From Kiritimatiellales bacterium (GTDB taxonomy: Bacteria; Verrucomicrobiota; Kiritimatiellia; Kiritimatiellales; Pontiellaceae), in NCBI GenBank assembly GCA_021734595.1, contig JAIPIO010000267.1:1-5333 (forward strand): 5,333 bases of DNA, in the 5' to 3' direction. The notes below the pieces were generated by a model, which ran no database searches, was not told the origin of the DNA, and saw only the letters and a list, made by a program, of their open reading frames with translations. Each line of letters opens with the position of its first letter. Position 1 is the first letter of the stretch. This document shows, piece after piece, positions 4,801 to 5,333 of the stretch. A program made the position numbers and the translations under genes.

Positions 4801-5333
4801 CTGCTTTTCCTTCGAACGGTCTTCCTTTTTGCCCTTCTTGTATTCTTTTTCCCGCTTCTTGGCCTCTGTCTCCAGCCGGGCAATTTCCTGTTCGCCGCCA
4901 TCCAGGAATTGCGCGCGCGAAACCGCCGTGATTCCCTCCTCGGTCAGCGAGTAGGCATCGTCACCGTCCGCCACGACATCAAATCCGACGACCACCTCAA
5001 ACTCGTTGCCGAGCCGCTGGCCGGAAACCGCATCGAAGGCCAGCTTGCGCAGGTCGTTTTCCGACCGGCTCGACGCGGCCACCAGACGGTTGTGGTCCAC
5101 CATCATCCAGCTACCGCCAAAACGGATATCGCCCGTCTCGAAAACAAAACTTCCGTCCTTGCGATTGAATGCTACCGGCATGCCGCGTCCCATGGGAACA
5201 AACAGGCGGTCGCCGTTCAACGCCAGGTATCCGTGCGGAGAATCACCGCCGGTCTTTGCCGCGCTGAAGTCAATGCCCGCGCTCTTCTGCTGAAGATCGG
5301 TCATGTCGTTCCGCCACACCAGCGAACCATCGG
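1873..5333 (-). CDS. Giant PQQ-type beta-propeller protein with embedded methyltransferase-like domain (5' partial)
   Basis: At least 1152 codons are visible. The frame is open to the window edge and the codons before GTG 5319 read D-G-S-L-V-W, a propeller blade motif, so the true start lies beyond 5333. Numbering from codon 5319, quinoprotein-like blade motifs (D-x-x-T/D-G-K-x-x-W) occur near 54, 222-232, 488-497, 691-699, 766-776 and 826-836. They are interrupted by a Lys/Glu-rich coiled coil (142-190) and a Rossmann methyltransferase-like segment (285-400: GWCLVPDGDIG, then LQPDRQ, then EGLYGVRM, then YRLLKPCGG). A GLYGDVHNSG segment (427-436) opens the second propeller part, and a conserved-looking SGCACPYSMRTSFAM sits at 946-960. 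The end (about 985-1145: LGINFGAPGD, then FDVLVNGKTV) looks like a carbohydrate-binding-type beta sandwich. From memory, this architecture is common in Planctomycetes and Kiritimatiellota, where it is usually labelled PQQ-binding-like or BamB-like. Its reaction is unknown, and true PQQ binding is unproven. Export is likely by family, but the signal peptide would lie outside the window. Confidence 0.85.
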   Translation of the reverse strand, partial: DGSLVWRNDMTDLQQKSAGIDFSAAKTGGDSPHGYLALNGDRLFVPMGRGMPVAFNRKDGSFVFETGDIRFGGSWMMVDHNRLVAASSRSENDLRKLAFDAVSGQRLGNEFEVVVGFDVVADGDDAYSLTEEGITAVSRAQFLDGGEQEIARLETEAKKREKEYKKGKKEDRSKEKQLRWKEAREKLEAFKEAAIEVRWKHPSEGLNVLVLVGNFVFAGGDGFVVAIDAKKGKEQWKAETEGAVHGLAFANGRLFASTETGAIHCFVPQKTAQGKQVVEPVAKSNAVEPFADKALKVAARKRGWCLVPDGDIGVARRIALGSAFNIVCLQPDRQKRDQARNALEKEGLYGVRMVVEDWALADLPLYFADLIASKTPPRDWSALYRLLKPCGGTACLPACNIEAAANDIVQESGGTMAYRRGALPGAGGWTGLYGDVHNSGISNDEALRGPLDLLWFGDPAERELVDRHGRPVGPLSVDGRLILQGEEVLWGYDAYNGTKLWRRDIPGAFRIRVDVDAGNLSLSKEGFFAAVGEQCLQLDPETGKDIRIHRMPDARKDRRWGYVGVVDGVLIGSSSPALNEYGIIWKYWADEENGRWRKDSEVPSEIRRKTFIRHRWWFQTRGEPVAEEIPYTDIVEQFRKRYPVPTDLARRSMHHQFKLYEPVGNYPPWDPNLSPYKAVGAFFKTVASDLVFGIDIKTGKVLWKHEGSMVANIGIAAGDGKVFLLELAESTNDRKTAVAEREKMKAAGKFVEDSSVRVRSDDIDIRRVVALDLKTGKKQWERPLEITGCGGEKTGLIWHNGTLLLAGHFQIKDLGSVWEGGGLSWRRVAAIDAAAGGYLWSKPLNYTHRPVVINGSLMVEPFMVDVRTGEFVTRPHPVTGEPVPFELDRKGKNCAPMQGNKNILFFRQQDICMTDLENDSGISSIGAIRPSCWINMVAANGIALLPVGDSGCACPYSMRTSFAMAPRPKTDAYPGPWGWFTRDEQLAPLKHLGINFGAPGDVRDKDGLLWFAYPRPKRSRPTMNFSLQETYDKKQGAYYEDYAFRTFKGDVRVWLHASGLPGFTRCVVPVGPAGSFTIRMGFPASGGAFDVLVNGKTVAKAWSPQTAAAGNDVAVLELPGISCKGDMVVEITAPGASIGFMEIQRDQDNRFQ
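4120..4467 (-). other. Degenerate methyltransferase-like Rossmann segment
   Basis: Codons 285-400 show the beta-alpha order of a class I methyltransferase. CLVPDGDIGVARRIA (301-315) stands in the place of motif I. VCLQPDRQKRDQAR (323-336) stands for strand 2 and its acidic loop, GVRMVVEDW (346-354) for strand 3, and YRLLKPCGGTACL (380-392) for the late strand with the typical 'L-K-P-G-G' turn. Motif I lacks the usual D/E-x-G-x-G-x-G run and strand 2 ends in Q-P-D, so AdoMet binding is doubtful. Confidence 0.5.
4750..4896 (-). other. Charged coiled-coil insertion within the propeller protein
   Basis: Codons 142-190 of the large gene are dense in Lys, Glu and Arg, with heptad-spaced Leu/Ile/Ala (EQEIARLETEAKKREKEY and on to EKLEAFKEAAIEVRW) and no Pro or Gly until the following blade apart from one Gly at 163. 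A long helical hairpin projecting from a propeller is the simplest reading. It joins the first blade group to the blade at about 203-235. Confidence 0.6.

Noticed and set aside
1..5333. CRISPR array, tRNA or rRNA genes
   Set aside because: No regularly spaced repeats with unique spacers, tRNA-like cloverleaf or conserved rRNA segments were seen.

Overview
The window looks like accessory DNA from a PVC-superphylum bacterium. Kiritimatiellota (Pontiella-like) is my best guess. The basis is family-level: a very large PQQ-type propeller protein with an embedded methyltransferase-like domain, an integron-type recombinase N-terminus, an IS66-like transposase tail, and short TTTTCCAA...GGAA intergenic repeats. 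This placement is inference and no database was searched.

Layout. Bases 1-131 hold the last 42 codons of a + strand transposase, probably IS66 family, cut by the window edge. Bases 132-393 are AT-rich and non-coding. They contain an exact 15-bp tandem repeat and two copies of a 19-bp palindromic element, the second lying just upstream of the next gene. Bases 394-663 encode the N-terminal SAM-like domain of an integron-type tyrosine recombinase. Homology stops near base 603 and the catalytic domain is missing, so it is a pseudogene. Bases 664-881 are non-coding and scarred, with a short palindrome and a 7-bp triplicate repeat, and end in a possible promoter.

Bases 882-1433 and 1430-1768 form a two-gene + strand unit joined by an ATGA overlap. 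The first gene encodes an AbiEii/DUF6036-like nucleotidyltransferase. The second encodes an unrecognised 112-residue, mostly helical protein whose last ~28 residues may come from a different sequence. A hairpin with a T tract at 1796-1815 can terminate this unit.

Bases 1873-5333 are almost entirely one - strand gene, convergent with the pair and cut at its 5' end by the window edge. It encodes at least 1152 residues: PQQ/quinoprotein-like propeller repeats interrupted by a charged coiled coil and a degenerate Rossmann methyltransferase-like domain, then a C-terminal beta-sandwich-like region. The 104-bp gap between the convergent genes carries four TTTTCCAA-based quasi-palindromes, the last straddling the big gene's stop codon.

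Functionally, the left third reads as a graveyard of mobile elements (transposase end, broken recombinase) beside a small two-gene module that could be a toxin-antitoxin or defence-type cargo. The right two thirds is a large, probably exported, chromosomal-type protein of unknown activity. I see no functional link between the two halves.
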